A model generated the notes under the pieces. It worked only from the letters and a program-made list of their open reading frames with translations. It searched no databases and was not told the DNA's origin. DNA of 64,000 nt, taken from assembly GCF_040676675.1 (NCBI RefSeq), contig NZ_JBFAPK010000004.1:248001-312000 (forward strand), given 5' to 3'. This document shows, one piece after another, positions 50,125 through 61,265 of the stretch. The translations under genes and the position numbers were made by a program. Source of the stretch: JBFAPK01 sp040676675 (GTDB lineage Bacteria; Actinomycetota; Actinomycetes; Mycobacteriales; Micromonosporaceae). Numbering within the stretch: the stretch's first letter is position 1; each line of letters starts with the position of its first letter.

Positions 50125-50248
50125 CCGAAGAGCCGATTCTTGCGTATTTCCACCCGGACCCGTTCGTTGAAGTTTGTTTTCCCTTGGTACTGTGCGTGAT
50201 TGGTCATGTGAACCATGCCACAGCGCCCCCACAGTCCGGAGACCCACG

Positions 50249-50449
50249 ATGTGTCAGCATCAACCGACCTGTCCCTCCGCAGAAGCGACCGACCGGGAGG
50301 CTGCCCGCGTCATCGCCTGCTTCCGTGAGCAGGGATGGAGCCTGCTCTGCAATGGGGTGATCGTTTTCGAGGACACCGGCGAGCTGCTGCCGGACGGCCG
50401 GACGATCGCGCCGCACCGCGGCCCCGCCCGACACGCCCTCGTCGCCTGA
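50249..50449 (+). CDS. DUF5999 family small protein
   Basis: A 66-residue protein MCQHQPTCPSAEATDREAARVI … QGWSLLCNGVIVFEDTGELLPDGRTIAPHRGP. I recognise this as the small, highly conserved actinomycete family DUF5999; the function is unknown. The three Cys and two His at the N terminus and CNG in the middle could bind a metal. GGAG lies 8 bp before ATG 50249. It is divergent from pabB, in a region with unusually AT-rich sequence (50140-50200). Confidence 0.85.
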   Translation: MCQHQPTCPSAEATDREAARVIACFREQGWSLLCNGVIVFEDTGELLPDGRTIAPHRGPARHALVA

Positions 50450-50586
50450 CGTCGACACCCTCGGTAACGACCCGGGTGCCGAGCCGGCGGGCCAGCAGAA
50501 CCCCCGCTGACCCGCCGTAGCGCCGGCCCCGACCCCGCCCCGGCGGAGCGCGGAACCGCCGCCGGGAGCCACGCCTCGGGTCCGCC

Positions 50587-50608
50587 CGGGCGGCAACGTC
50601 GCCGCCCG
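50587..50608. terminator. hairpin downstream of gcvP
   Basis: CGGGCGGC (50587-50594) pairs with GCCGCCCG (50601-50608) around AACGTC, about 30 bp beyond the gcvP stop and between convergent genes. Confidence 0.4.
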
Positions 50609-50637
50609 CCGGCCGCGGCCCGGGCATCCGTCGCGCT

Positions 50638-53478
<2,841 letters not shown>

Positions 53479-53543
53479 CGGGGCGCCTCCGGGGCGAGGT
53501 CGACAGGTCGGCCTCCCCCTCTGTCGCGGCCACGCTCGCGCGC

Positions 53544-53655
53544 GGTGCTCCAGAGCGCCTGCCCCCGCGGTCCTTTTGCCTGAGAGGTTCCGGGGAGGAT
53601 TTGCCCCTTCGGCGCCACCCCGGTCGGTACGGGGCGGTCTCTCCCACGAGGGTGG
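53544..53655 (-). ncRNA. glycine riboswitch (single aptamer)
   Basis: Read on the minus strand, the leader contains GTGGGAGAGACC, GGCGCCGAAGGGGCAAA, GGAACCTCTCAGGCAAAAGG and GCGCTCTGGAGC in order, the conserved segments of one glycine aptamer. It lies about 65-180 bp before gcvP, so glycine would switch on its expression. No second aptamer core is visible in the leader, although many glycine riboswitches are tandem. Confidence 0.9.
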
Positions 53656-53815
53656 TACCGGCACCGGCAACGCTACCAGTGGCTCCCGCCGCCGTCGGTG
53701 GCCACCGTTGCCGCTGTGGCCCCTGGTACCCCCGCGAGCGCTGGGACGGGCTCGCCAGGCGCCCCGCCCGCGGACCCAGGTCGGGCCCGTGACGGGGAGA
53801 TCATAGGGTGAAGGC

Positions 53816-54808
53816 GTGACCTACCAAGCCGCGGACGACCGCTACGACTCGATGACCTACCGGCGCGCCGGCCGCAGCGGCCTGCGCCTGCCGGCCATCT
53901 CGCTGGGCCTGTGGCACAACTTCGGTGACGCCCGCCCGTGGGAGCGGCAGCGCGACATCTGCCGCCGCGCCTTCGACCTCGGCGTGACCCACTTCGACCT
54001 GGCCAACAACTACGGCCCGCCGCCCGGCTCCGCCGAGGAGAACTTCGGACGGATCCTCGCCACCGACTTCGCCCCGTACCGGGACGAGCTGGTGATCTCC
54101 ACGAAGGCCGGGTACAACATGTGGCCCGGCCCGTACGGCGAGTGGGGCTCCCGCAAGTACCTGGTCGCCTCGCTGGACCAGTCGCTGCGCCGGCTGGGAC
54201 TGGAGCACGTCGACATCTTCTACAGCCACCGGTTCGACCCGGACACCCCGCTGGAGGAGACGATGGGCGCCCTGGACGCGGTGGTACGCGCCGGCAAGGC
54301 CCAGTACGTCGGCATCTCCAACTACAACTCGGAGCAGACCGCGCAGGCCGCCGCGATCCTGGCCGAGCTCGGCACGCCCCTGCTGATCAACCAGCCGTCG
54401 TACTCGATGGTGAACCGCTGGCTGGAGCGCGACGGCCTGCTCGACACGCTGGAGCGCGTCGGCGCCGGGGCGATCGCGTTCAGCCCGCTGGCGCAGGGCC
54501 TGCTGACCGACCGGTACCTCGAGGGCATCCCCGCCGACTCGCGGATCGCCACCAGCGTCTTCCTCAACGAGGACGCACTGAACGAGACGACCATGGCGAA
54601 GGTGCGGGCGCTCGGCGCGATCGCCGCCGGCCGCGGCCAGTCGCTGGCCCAGCTCGCCCTGGCCTGGGCGCTGCGCGACCCGCGGATGACCAGCCTGATC
54701 ATCGGGGCCAGCAGCGTGGCCCAGCTGGAGGCGAACGTGGCCGCCCTCGACAACCTGGACTTCGGCGACGACGAGCTGGCCGAGATCGACAAGTACGCCA
54801 CCGAGTAG
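53816..54808 (+). CDS. aldo/keto reductase (YghZ-like)
   Basis: A 330-residue AKR barrel that reduces aldehydes or ketones with NADPH. Catalytic tetrad: Asp and Tyr in HFDLANNYGPPPGSAEENFG, Lys in VISTKAGYNM and His in IFYSHRFDPDTPLEE. GYNMWPGPYGEWGSRKYL is typical of the YghZ/L-glyceraldehyde-3-phosphate reductase group. NADPH-binding residues appear in LIIGASSVAQLEANV. The start is GTG 53816, just after the divergent riboswitch leader. Confidence 0.9.
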   Translation: MTYQAADDRYDSMTYRRAGRSGLRLPAISLGLWHNFGDARPWERQRDICRRAFDLGVTHFDLANNYGPPPGSAEENFGRILATDFAPYRDELVISTKAGYNMWPGPYGEWGSRKYLVASLDQSLRRLGLEHVDIFYSHRFDPDTPLEETMGALDAVVRAGKAQYVGISNYNSEQTAQAAAILAELGTPLLINQPSYSMVNRWLERDGLLDTLERVGAGAIAFSPLAQGLLTDRYLEGIPADSRIATSVFLNEDALNETTMAKVRALGAIAAGRGQSLAQLALAWALRDPRMTSLIIGASSVAQLEANVAALDNLDFGDDELAEIDKYATE

Positions 54809-54813
54809 TGGCA

Positions 54814-54859
54814 GTGCGGCGGCGGCGGGCGGTGGGCTCGCCCCCACCCGCCGCCGCAC
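54814..54859. terminator. hairpin between convergent genes
   Basis: GTGCGGCGGCGG (54814-54825) pairs with CCGCCGCCGCAC (54848-54859), with further internal pairing, between the aldo/keto reductase and DivIVA-domain stops. Confidence 0.5.
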
Positions 54860-54899
54860 CCGTTGCCCGGCGCGGCCCCGCCGCTCGGTCGTGGACCCG

Positions 54900-55601
54900 C
54901 TACCGCTGCTCGTGCCGGGAGAGCGCCGCCAACCCGTTCCCGTCGTGGTCCCCGGCCAGCGCGGCCGGGGTGGCCTCCCGGGCGATCCGGTCCATGGTGC
55001 GGGCCAGGTGCTCGCTGCCGTCGTCCAGGTGCCGGGCCGCCGCCTGCATGTGCGAGATCATCATCTCGCCGAAGATCCGCAACGCCTCCCGGGTGGCGGT
55101 GGTGTCGTCGAAGGTGGGACCGGCGGAGGCGCGGTAGTTCTGCACCGCCCGCTCGGCCTCCTGACGCGCCTCCTCGACCGCCGCCTGCATATAGCTCTCG
55201 TACTGCACCCGCGCGTACTCGGCCACCCGGCGGGCGTAGTCGTGGGCCTGCGCGATGATCTGCTCGGCCTCCCGCTGCGCCGCCGAGAGGAGGTTCACCT
55301 CCTTCGCGGCGGGCAGCTTCGCCTGCGGATTCGTGCTCGGCAGCACGCCGTGCCGGTGCAGCTCGACGTGGTCGTGCAGCCGCGCGTTCTCCGCCCGCAG
55401 GTCGGCGATCTGCGTGGCGAGCAGGTCCAGCTCGTCGGCGACCTGCATCCGGAACCGGTCCACGTCCTGGTGGTCGTAGCCCCGGCGGGCGAACGAGGCG
55501 CTGTCGAACTCCCAGCGCCGCACCCGGTCGGCGGTCAGCCGGATCTGTACCGCGCTGCCGGGTGCGCTGGCGTCGTACCTGCTGATCTGGCCTGCGCTCA
55601 T
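54900..55601 (-). CDS. DivIVA-domain coiled-coil protein
   Basis: A 233-residue protein. Residues about 18-60 have the DivIVA membrane-binding pattern (LTADRVRRWEFDSASFARRGYDHQDVDRFRMQVADELDLLATQIADLRAENARL). A second coiled coil follows (EVNLLSAAQREAEQIIAQAHDYARRVAEYARVQYESYMQAAVEEARQEAERAV). DivIVA/Wag31-like proteins sense membrane curvature and organise polar growth. It is not the usual cell-division location. The ATG overlaps the stop of the flavohaemoglobin-like gene (ATGA at 55601-55598), so it is the third gene of a globin operon. GGGAGG lies 7 bp upstream. Confidence 0.85.
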   Translation of the reverse strand: MSAGQISRYDASAPGSAVQIRLTADRVRRWEFDSASFARRGYDHQDVDRFRMQVADELDLLATQIADLRAENARLHDHVELHRHGVLPSTNPQAKLPAAKEVNLLSAAQREAEQIIAQAHDYARRVAEYARVQYESYMQAAVEEARQEAERAVQNYRASAGPTFDDTTATREALRIFGEMMISHMQAAARHLDDGSEHLARTMDRIAREATPAALAGDHDGNGLAALSRHEQR

Positions 55602-56785
55602 TGCGCGCCTCCCTGTGCCTCGGGACGGGTGGACGGGTCCAACCCGCCGCCGGCGATCCGCCAGGTCGGGCCGTACCACTCCTGCCCGAACATCTCGTGG
55701 TGCAGCTGCGCCGGGTGGTAGCCGAGACGGCTCAGCGTGTTGACCGCCCCGTGCACCATCTCGTCGGAGCCGCACAGGTACACGTGCCGCGAACGCCAGT
55801 CGCCGTCGGCCAGCGCCCGGTCGATCACCTGGGCCGACTCCCCCGGCCGCGGCGACTCGTTGCCGGCCACGTACGTCACCCGCAGCCACGGGCAGGACGC
55901 GGCCAGCTTGTCGATGGCCTCGCTGTCGTAGAACTCCAGCCGGGAACGGGCACCCACGTACAGGTCGACCCGGCGCCGGCCGCCCTCCGCCGCGACCTGC
56001 TCCACCAGCGACTTGATCGGTGCCCAACCGGTGCCCTGGGCGAGCAGCAGCAGGTCGCCGCCCGCGGAGTGCTGCAACGACAGCTGCGAACCGACCGGGG
56101 AGGCCAGGTGCAGCTGGTCGCCGACGCTGGTGCCGTACACCAGCCGGGAGCTGACCGCACCACCCGGCGCGGCCCGTACGTGCAGCTCCAGCGTGCCGTC
56201 CATCCGGGGCGCGTTCGCCGGCGAGTAGTACCGCCAGGCCCGCGCGGCCGGATTGGAGACGCCGATCGACTGGCCGGGCGTGAACGGCAGCAGGTACTGC
56301 GGGCGCAGCGTCAGCACGGCGATGTCGAACGAGCGCCGCTCGTGACCGATGACCTCACCGACCCACCACGGCGGCGCCACGTTCTCCGCCGCCGCGGCCG
56401 CCTCGGTCATCACCTGGGCGACCAGCCCGTACGCCGCCGTCCAGTCCTGGGCCAGCTCCTCGGTCCACTGGTCGCCGAGGAAGTACTGCAGGGTGGCGAG
56501 CAGCGCCTCGCCGACGGCCGGATAGTGCTCCGCCCGTACCGCGAACTTGCGGTGGTCGGCGCCGAGGTGCTGCAGGAAGCCGACCAGCTGATCCACCTGG
56601 TCCACATTGGAGACAATGTGCCCCAGCGCGGTCACCAGCCGGTCCCGCTGGCCGGCCATGTTCGTCGGAAACATCTGCCGTACCTCGGGGTTGACGAGGA
56701 ACAGCGTGGAGTAGAAGTAGAGCGGCACCTGGTCGCCGTGCGCGGCGACCAGGGCCCAACTCTGTTTGAGCCTGGCAGTGTCCAC
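55598..56785 (-). CDS. flavohaemoglobin-like protein (globin plus FAD/NAD reductase)
   Basis: A 395-residue protein. The globin domain (1-135) retains the B10 Tyr (LYFYSTLFLVNPEV), an E7-region Gln (MAGQRDRLV) and the proximal His (GADHRKFAVRAEHYP). The reductase domain has the FAD motif RYYS (AWRYYSPANAP), an NAD-binding LLLLAQGTGWAPIKSLVE, and C-terminal VYLCGSDEMVHGAV. Such proteins oxidise nitric oxide to nitrate with NAD(P)H. It lies 2 bp after the truncated haemoglobin gene and is coupled to the DivIVA-domain gene. Confidence 0.9.
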   Translation of the reverse strand: MDTARLKQSWALVAAHGDQVPLYFYSTLFLVNPEVRQMFPTNMAGQRDRLVTALGHIVSNVDQVDQLVGFLQHLGADHRKFAVRAEHYPAVGEALLATLQYFLGDQWTEELAQDWTAAYGLVAQVMTEAAAAAENVAPPWWVGEVIGHERRSFDIAVLTLRPQYLLPFTPGQSIGVSNPAARAWRYYSPANAPRMDGTLELHVRAAPGGAVSSRLVYGTSVGDQLHLASPVGSQLSLQHSAGGDLLLLAQGTGWAPIKSLVEQVAAEGGRRRVDLYVGARSRLEFYDSEAIDKLAASCPWLRVTYVAGNESPRPGESAQVIDRALADGDWRSRHVYLCGSDEMVHGAVNTLSRLGYHPAQLHHEMFGQEWYGPTWRIAGGGLDPSTRPEAQGGAQ

Positions 56786-56787
56786 GA

Positions 56788-57210
56788 TCAGGTCCGGTTG
56801 GCCACTACCTGGTCCTGGACCTGGGCGAGGACGGTCTGGACGTCGGCGAGGATGTCCGCCGGCACCCCGAGCCCGGCCAGGGTCGCGTGCAGGTGCCCGC
56901 CGACCTTGGCGTAGTGCTCGACCGGGATGTTGAGCGGCTGGTGCGCCTCGGCGAGCGGGCGACCGGTGTAGCCGTTCGGTCCACCCAGGACGGTGGTGAG
57001 CATCAGCACCTGGTGCCGGCGCAGCTGCTCCAGGTCGACCTTCTCGAAGTACCCGGTCAGGTCCGGGTCGGCCAACACCCGCTCGTAGAACTGGTCCACC
57101 GCGAGCTTGATCGCAGGCGAGCCACCGATGCGCTGGTAGTGCGACTGCCCGCTGTTCGCGGCGTCGTCCACGGCGGACGACTCGGCGCTACTCGAACCAG
57201 TTTCGGTCAC
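56788..57210 (-). CDS. truncated haemoglobin, group I (trHbN-like)
   Basis: A 140-residue protein with a Ser/Ala-rich 22-residue leader before the 2-over-2 globin fold (HYQRIGGSPAIKLAVDQFYERVLADPDLTGYFEKVDLEQLRRHQVLMLTTVLGGPNGYTGRPLAEAHQPL). The B10 Tyr (DQFYERV), an E-helix HQ pair and the proximal His in VEHYAKVGGHLHATL are present. trHbN scavenges nitric oxide and needs a reductase, which the next gene may supply. The start is GTG 57210 with GGAAGG about 7 bp upstream. It is the first gene of the globin-DivIVA operon. Confidence 0.95.
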   Translation of the reverse strand: MTETGSSSAESSAVDDAANSGQSHYQRIGGSPAIKLAVDQFYERVLADPDLTGYFEKVDLEQLRRHQVLMLTTVLGGPNGYTGRPLAEAHQPLNIPVEHYAKVGGHLHATLAGLGVPADILADVQTVLAQVQDQVVANRT

Positions 57211-57479
57211 TGTATTTCCTTCCGGCGTCGGGGGCGCGCGAGATGAGGCGCGAGGGGGGTGACGGCAGGTCGCCAGTCCGCAATCCGACAGTCAACGCAA
57301 CCGCGTGTCGGACGATAGCGTGCGAACCCGATGATGTCAGCCCGCCCCGCCCCAAATAAGCCCAGGGGTCTCCAACCCCCGGACACCCGCCGTGACCAGG
57401 GGCGCACGCCACCACCAAGCGTTCCCGAACCGTCGCTCAGCGCGCCGCCGATCCCGCCGGCTCCGCCACCGAGTGTCCA

Positions 57480-58211
57480 CTATCCGTCGCGCAACGCGTC
57501 GTCGACCCCCCGCTCCCGCGGACCGAGGAAGACCGGATCCCGACCGGTCACCACGTCGTACGCGGCCTTCACCGCGGCGAACCTCTCCCGCACGCTCGCC
57601 CGCAGCCAGGAAAACCGGTACCGGCTCACCGACTCGTCGCCGACACCCACCGCGTCGAGCCCCGCGTCACGGCACAACGCCACCGCCCGGTCGACGTGGA
57701 AGCTCTGCGTCACCACGATGAGCCGCCGCACCCCGAAGACCCGCAGCGCCCGCTGACACGAGTCGTACGTGTCGAAGCCCGCGTGGTCCTCGACGACCCG
57801 CTTCTCCGGCACACCTCGGGCGACCAGGTACCGGCGCATCGCGCCCGGCTCGTCGTACCGCCACTGACCGTGGTCGCCCGAGACGAGCACCGCCCGCGCC
57901 TTGCCGAGGTCCAGCAACCGCTTCGCCAGATCCAGCCGGGCCGCCAGGAACGGCGACGGTGTGCCGTCCGGATACACCTGCGCACCCAGCACCAGCACGA
58001 CCGGGGCGGCGGGCACCCCGGCCACGCTGTACACGTGGTCGCGCGCCTCCCGGCGGATCCACAGCAGGCTGCCGGCGACCAGCAACCCGCAGACCAGTAC
58101 GCCGGCCAGACCGACCCGGAACAGCCGGCGCAGCCACCGGCGGCGACGTCCGACACCGCCGGACGCGGCGGGTGACGGCTTCTCCGGTTCGGGCGACGAT
58201 GCGAGGGACAT
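57480..58211 (-). CDS. SanA/YdcF-like DUF218 membrane protein
   Basis: A 243-residue protein. A cytoplasmic Arg-rich segment (GRRRRWLRRLFR) precedes one transmembrane helix (VGLAGVLVCGLLVAGSLLWI, about 33-53). An external DUF218 domain follows, with VVLVLGAQVYPDGTPSPFLAARLD, VSGDHGQWRYDEPGAMRRYL and VVTQSFHVDRAVALCRDAGLDAVGV. SanA is linked to envelope permeability and vancomycin resistance in enterobacteria. ATG 58211 lacks a strong RBS; a CCGCA-ATTC-TGCGG dyad (58213-58226) sits directly before it. Confidence 0.9.
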   Translation of the reverse strand: MSLASSPEPEKPSPAASGGVGRRRRWLRRLFRVGLAGVLVCGLLVAGSLLWIRREARDHVYSVAGVPAAPVVLVLGAQVYPDGTPSPFLAARLDLAKRLLDLGKARAVLVSGDHGQWRYDEPGAMRRYLVARGVPEKRVVEDHAGFDTYDSCQRALRVFGVRRLIVVTQSFHVDRAVALCRDAGLDAVGVGDESVSRYRFSWLRASVRERFAAVKAAYDVVTGRDPVFLGPRERGVDDALRDG

Positions 58212-58350
58212 GCCGCAATTCTGCGGTAACGGCCCAACCGACGTCGCACCCGCCGGCGCGTGGATCCGCGCGCCAGCGCGCCGGGCAGGCGTTCCGCGAT
58301 GATTGGTGCGCCGGGTGATGCGGCCCGCGACCGGAGCCCGGCGCGCGGGA

Positions 58351-58950
58351 TCAGCCGGCGCGCCGCCGGGCCCGGCGGGCCGCCAACTCGTCGCCGACCG
58401 CCTCCGGCGCCGCCACAGGCAGCTCGGCCGGCGGCGCACCGGCCGGCTCGGCCGGCAGATGCGACAACGAACCCTGGATCTCCTTGAACGCCCCGGCGAT
58501 GGCGATGCCGAACACGCCCTGACCGCCCTGGAGCAGGTCCACGACCTCCTCCGGCGAACGGCACTCGTACACCGTGGTGCCGTCCGAGATCAGCGTGATG
58601 CCGGCCAGGTCACCGACCCCGCGCACCCGCAGCGTCTCGATCGCCTTGCGGATGTTCTGCAGCGAGACCCCGGCGTCCAACAGCCGCTTGACCACCTTCA
58701 ACACGACCAGGTCGCGAAACGAGTAGAGCCGCTGGGTGCCGGAACCCGACGCGTCCCGGATGCTCGGCACCACCAGCGCGGTACGCGCCCAGTAGTCCAA
58801 CTGCCGGTAGCTGATCCCCACCGCGTGACAGGCCGTCACCCCGCGGTATCCCACCGTGTCGGCGTCGTCCAGGAACCCGTCGCCCGGTTCCGCCGTTGCG
58901 GCTCGACGGTCATCTGACGGACCCGGCTCAGGGTCCTGCCGCTCGTGCAT
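58351..58950 (-). CDS. MerR-family regulator (Rv1830-like)
   Basis: A 199-residue protein. An acidic disordered N terminus (30 residues) precedes a MerR-type winged helix (YRGVTACHAVGISYRQLDYWARTALVVPSIRDASGSGTQRLYSFRDLVVLKVVKRLLDAGVSLQNIRKAIETLR) and a C-terminal domain (AGITLISDGTTVYECRSPEEVVDLLQGGQGVFGIAIAGAFKEIQGSL). Order after garA-ftsR-nuclease matches Rv1830. ATG 58950 has GGGAGG 8 bp upstream. The tail is Ala/Arg-rich. Its targets are not evident here. Confidence 0.9.
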   Translation of the reverse strand: MHERQDPEPGPSDDRRAATAEPGDGFLDDADTVGYRGVTACHAVGISYRQLDYWARTALVVPSIRDASGSGTQRLYSFRDLVVLKVVKRLLDAGVSLQNIRKAIETLRVRGVGDLAGITLISDGTTVYECRSPEEVVDLLQGGQGVFGIAIAGAFKEIQGSLSHLPAEPAGAPPAELPVAAPEAVGDELAARRARRRAG

Positions 58951-59125
58951 CCGACAACCTCCCCGCCAGTGCGGTGCCACGTCGTTTCTACCGACCGGCA
59001 CCCCTCGACAAGGCAACCCTATAGCTCCGGAGAGGGCTTACCCGGCAGGATTTGCCGCGACACGCCGCCAGGCGAACCGCGGGACACGCCGCAACGGCCC
59101 GTACGGGCACGGCACCACCGACGAG

Positions 59126-59143
59126 AAAAGCCCGCCGGTGGGC
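59126..59143 (-). terminator. short hairpin with U-tract
   Basis: On the minus strand GCCC-ACCGGC-GGGC is followed by TTTTC, 35 bp after the stop of the bifunctional nuclease gene. Confidence 0.4.
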
Positions 59144-59177
59144 CACCACGACCACGCCGGCGAGCTACCGCGAACCG

Positions 59178-59642
59178 TCAGCCCGCGAAGTCCTCCGGCC
59201 GAACCTGCTCCAGGAACTCCCGGAACTTCTCGACCTCGTCCTCCTGCTCGTCCGGAATCACGATGCCCGCCTCGCTGAGCACCTGCTCCGCACAACGGAT
59301 CGGCGCACCGACCCGCAACGCCAACGCGATCGAATCGCTCGGCCGGGCCGAAATCCGCAACCCGTCACCGATCAACAGGTCCGCGTAGAAGACGTTCTCC
59401 TTCAACTCCGTGATCTCCACCGCCCGCAGCGGCGCCTCAAGCGCCGCCAGGATGTCCCGCAACAGATCGTGGGTCAGTGGCCGGGCGGGCTTGACGCCCT
59501 GCTGTTCGTAGGCGATCGCGGTGGCCTCCACCGCACCGATCCAGATCGGCAGGTAGCGATCACCCTCAACTTCCCTGAGCAGGACGATCGGCTGGTTACT
59601 GGGTAGCTCCACCCGAACCCCGACCACGCTCAGCTCGCGCAC
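59178..59642 (-). CDS. bifunctional nuclease domain protein (Rv1829-like)
   Basis: A 154-residue BFN/DUF151 protein starting VRELSVVGVRVELPSNQPIVLLREVEGDRYLPIWIGAVEATAIAYEQQGVKPARPLTHDLL, with FYADLLI and ISARPSDSIALALRVGAPI, the conserved core. Plant homologues show nuclease activity; the actinobacterial role is unknown. The C-terminal acidic helix (DEQEDEVEKFREFLEQVRPEDF) is typical. GTG 59642 has GGAGG 6 bp upstream, better than ATG 59738. It sits between two MerR genes as in mycobacteria. Confidence 0.92.
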   Translation of the reverse strand: MRELSVVGVRVELPSNQPIVLLREVEGDRYLPIWIGAVEATAIAYEQQGVKPARPLTHDLLRDILAALEAPLRAVEITELKENVFYADLLIGDGLRISARPSDSIALALRVGAPIRCAEQVLSEAGIVIPDEQEDEVEKFREFLEQVRPEDFAG

Positions 59643-59818
59643 CGCCGCCTCCGTGTCGTTGTCTTCATGCCCCGTACCGCACCCCTTCCCTGCACGGTAC
59701 ACGGGCCGCGAGACAGTCGTCCCACGCGCGTTGCTCACATCCCGCGGGCACGGGATGGGTTTACCCCGCGAAGCCTACGGCACTCCCGCACCCGCAGATC
59801 TTTCCGGCGGAGCCCCGC

Positions 59819-59837
59819 GGGGCCGCTCAGCGGCCCC
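59819..59837 (-). terminator. hairpin after ftsR
   Basis: GGGGCCGC (59819-59826) pairs with GCGGCCCC (59830-59837) around TCA, 10 bp beyond the stop of the garA-ftsR operon. Confidence 0.5.
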
Positions 59838-59846
59838 ACCGTCGAC

Positions 59847-60605
59847 TCAACGGCCCAGCGTCGACCGCAACCCCACCCGCATCAGCGCCGCGTGCAACTG
59901 CTGCGAGAGCCCGACCAGCTCCCGCGCGGTCTCCGCCGCCCGGGCCCGCGCCGCCGGATCGTTCTGCCGGGCCAACGGCGCGATCAGCTGCGCGAAGAGA
60001 CCCACCTCACGATCCGCCGCGGTACGGAAACCACGCAGGTGCCGCGGCTCCAACCCGTACGCGGCCAGCCCCGCCACCGCCTGCGCGATGATCAGCGCCT
60101 CGCCGTCGTACCAGCCCGGCGGGCTGGACACGATCATCCCCAGCCGCTCCAGCTCGCCCAGCGTGCCCTCCGCCAGACCGGTACGCTCGACCAGCTCGGT
60201 CCGGCTCAACAGGGCGTCCGGCGCGGCGTCGTCCTCCCGGTCGGCGTCCCGCCCCGGCAGCTCCCCCTCCGGCCCGACCGCGACCAGGGCGGGCCGCTGC
60301 CGGGCCACCGGATCGTCCTCCCGGTCGAGCCGGGCCAGCTGGTCACGGATCACCCGCAGCGGCAGGTACTGATCCCGCTGGGCGGTCAGCACGAACCGCA
60401 ACCGCGCCACGTCGTCCCAGCTGTACTTCCGGTAGCCGGCCGGTGTGCGCTGCGGCTCCACCAGCCCCTCGGCCTCCAGGAACCGCAGCTTGGAAATGGT
60501 CGTGTCGGGGAACTCCACCCGCAGATGCGCGAGCACCTCGCCGATACTCATCAACGGCTGGACCCCGGCGGCCGCAGAGGCCGCCGCCGCCGCGCGCTTG
60601 TTCAC
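59847..60605 (-). CDS. ftsR: MerR-family regulator FtsR
   Basis: A 252-residue MerR protein orthologous by sequence and position to Rv1828 and corynebacterial FtsR, which activates ftsZ. The HTH is LMSIGEVLAHLRVEFPDTTISKLRFLEAEGLVEPQRTPAGYRKYSWDDVARLRFVLTAQRDQYLPLRVIRDQLARLD. A linker of about 30 residues separates it from the C-terminal domain (LSRTELVERTGLAEGTLGELERLGMI … ALIIAQAVAGLAAYGLEPRHLRGFR). The GTG start overlaps the garA stop (GTGA). Confidence 0.92.
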   Translation of the reverse strand: MNKRAAAAASAAAGVQPLMSIGEVLAHLRVEFPDTTISKLRFLEAEGLVEPQRTPAGYRKYSWDDVARLRFVLTAQRDQYLPLRVIRDQLARLDREDDPVARQRPALVAVGPEGELPGRDADREDDAAPDALLSRTELVERTGLAEGTLGELERLGMIVSSPPGWYDGEALIIAQAVAGLAAYGLEPRHLRGFRTAADREVGLFAQLIAPLARQNDPAARARAAETARELVGLSQQLHAALMRVGLRSTLGR

Positions 60606-61054
60606 CCCCGGCCGGCCTCCTCCTCGGGTCGCGGCCCGGCGATGAACACCAGCCGGAACTTACCGATCTGCACCTCGTCGCCGTTGCTCAACGTCGCGGC
60701 CTCCACCCGCTCCCGGTTGACGTACGTGCCGTTGAGGCTGCCCACGTCCCGGACCGTGAAAGTACCGCCGTCGCGGTGGAATTCGGCGTGCCGGCGTGAC
60801 ACCGTCACGTCGTCGAGGAAGATGTCACTGTCGGGGTGACGCCCACTGGTGGTGACATCGTGGTCCAGCAGGAACCGGGCGCCGGCGTTCGGACCACGCC
60901 GGACGACGAGCAACGCCATACCGGGCGGCAACGAGCCGGACATCCGGCTCGGCACCACATCGGCGTCCGGCCCCTCCAGCACTTCGTCAAGCGAACCGAG
61001 ATTCAGCGTCGATGTGACGTCGAGCGGGGGGAACTCGTCGTCTGGGCGCGTCAT
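60602..61054 (-). CDS. garA: FHA-domain protein GarA/OdhI-like
   Basis: A 150-residue protein. The FHA domain (about residues 45-140) has GARFLLDHDVTTSGRHPDSDIFLDDVTVSRRHAEFHR and RDVGSLNGTYVNRERV, with the phosphothreonine-binding GRH, SRRH and NGT. GarA binds and inhibits 2-oxoglutarate dehydrogenase and regulates glutamate metabolism; phosphorylation by PknB or PknG of the N-terminal ETTS motif turns it off. Here that segment is DVTSTLNLGSLDEVLEG, so the first Thr is replaced by Val. It starts at ATG 61054 and is coupled to ftsR. Confidence 0.93.
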   Translation of the reverse strand: MTRPDDEFPPLDVTSTLNLGSLDEVLEGPDADVVPSRMSGSLPPGMALLVVRRGPNAGARFLLDHDVTTSGRHPDSDIFLDDVTVSRRHAEFHRDGGTFTVRDVGSLNGTYVNRERVEAATLSNGDEVQIGKFRLVFIAGPRPEEEAGRG

Positions 61055-61265
61055 GGGACCACCTCACGGATCTGTTCGGTCGGCGTCGGGTAATGGCGGG
61101 TCTGGCCGCCGGGCATCGAACTCCCGGCGGCTGGCTCCCCGTGCCTGGGTAGGCATTTCCGCAACGCGTGACTATCGGATTCTCGGTCGACTGGGCGAGC
61201 CTAGCCAGCGCCGAAAAACAGGGCAACCGGACGCGCGGACACAACCGGTTCGGGCCCGACCGCGC

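Noticed and set aside
53479..53543. Second glycine aptamer between the first aptamer and gcvP
   Set aside because: No second GCCGAAGG-GCAA or CAGGCAAAAGG core is present in these 65 bp.
61105..61131. Hairpin GCCGCCGGG / CCCGGCGGC whose minus-strand loop contains AGTTCGATG, reminiscent of a tRNA T-arm
   Set aside because: No acceptor, D or anticodon arm can be drawn around it; it is more likely a terminator or leader structure between gcvH and garA. No tRNA or rRNA gene was found in the window.
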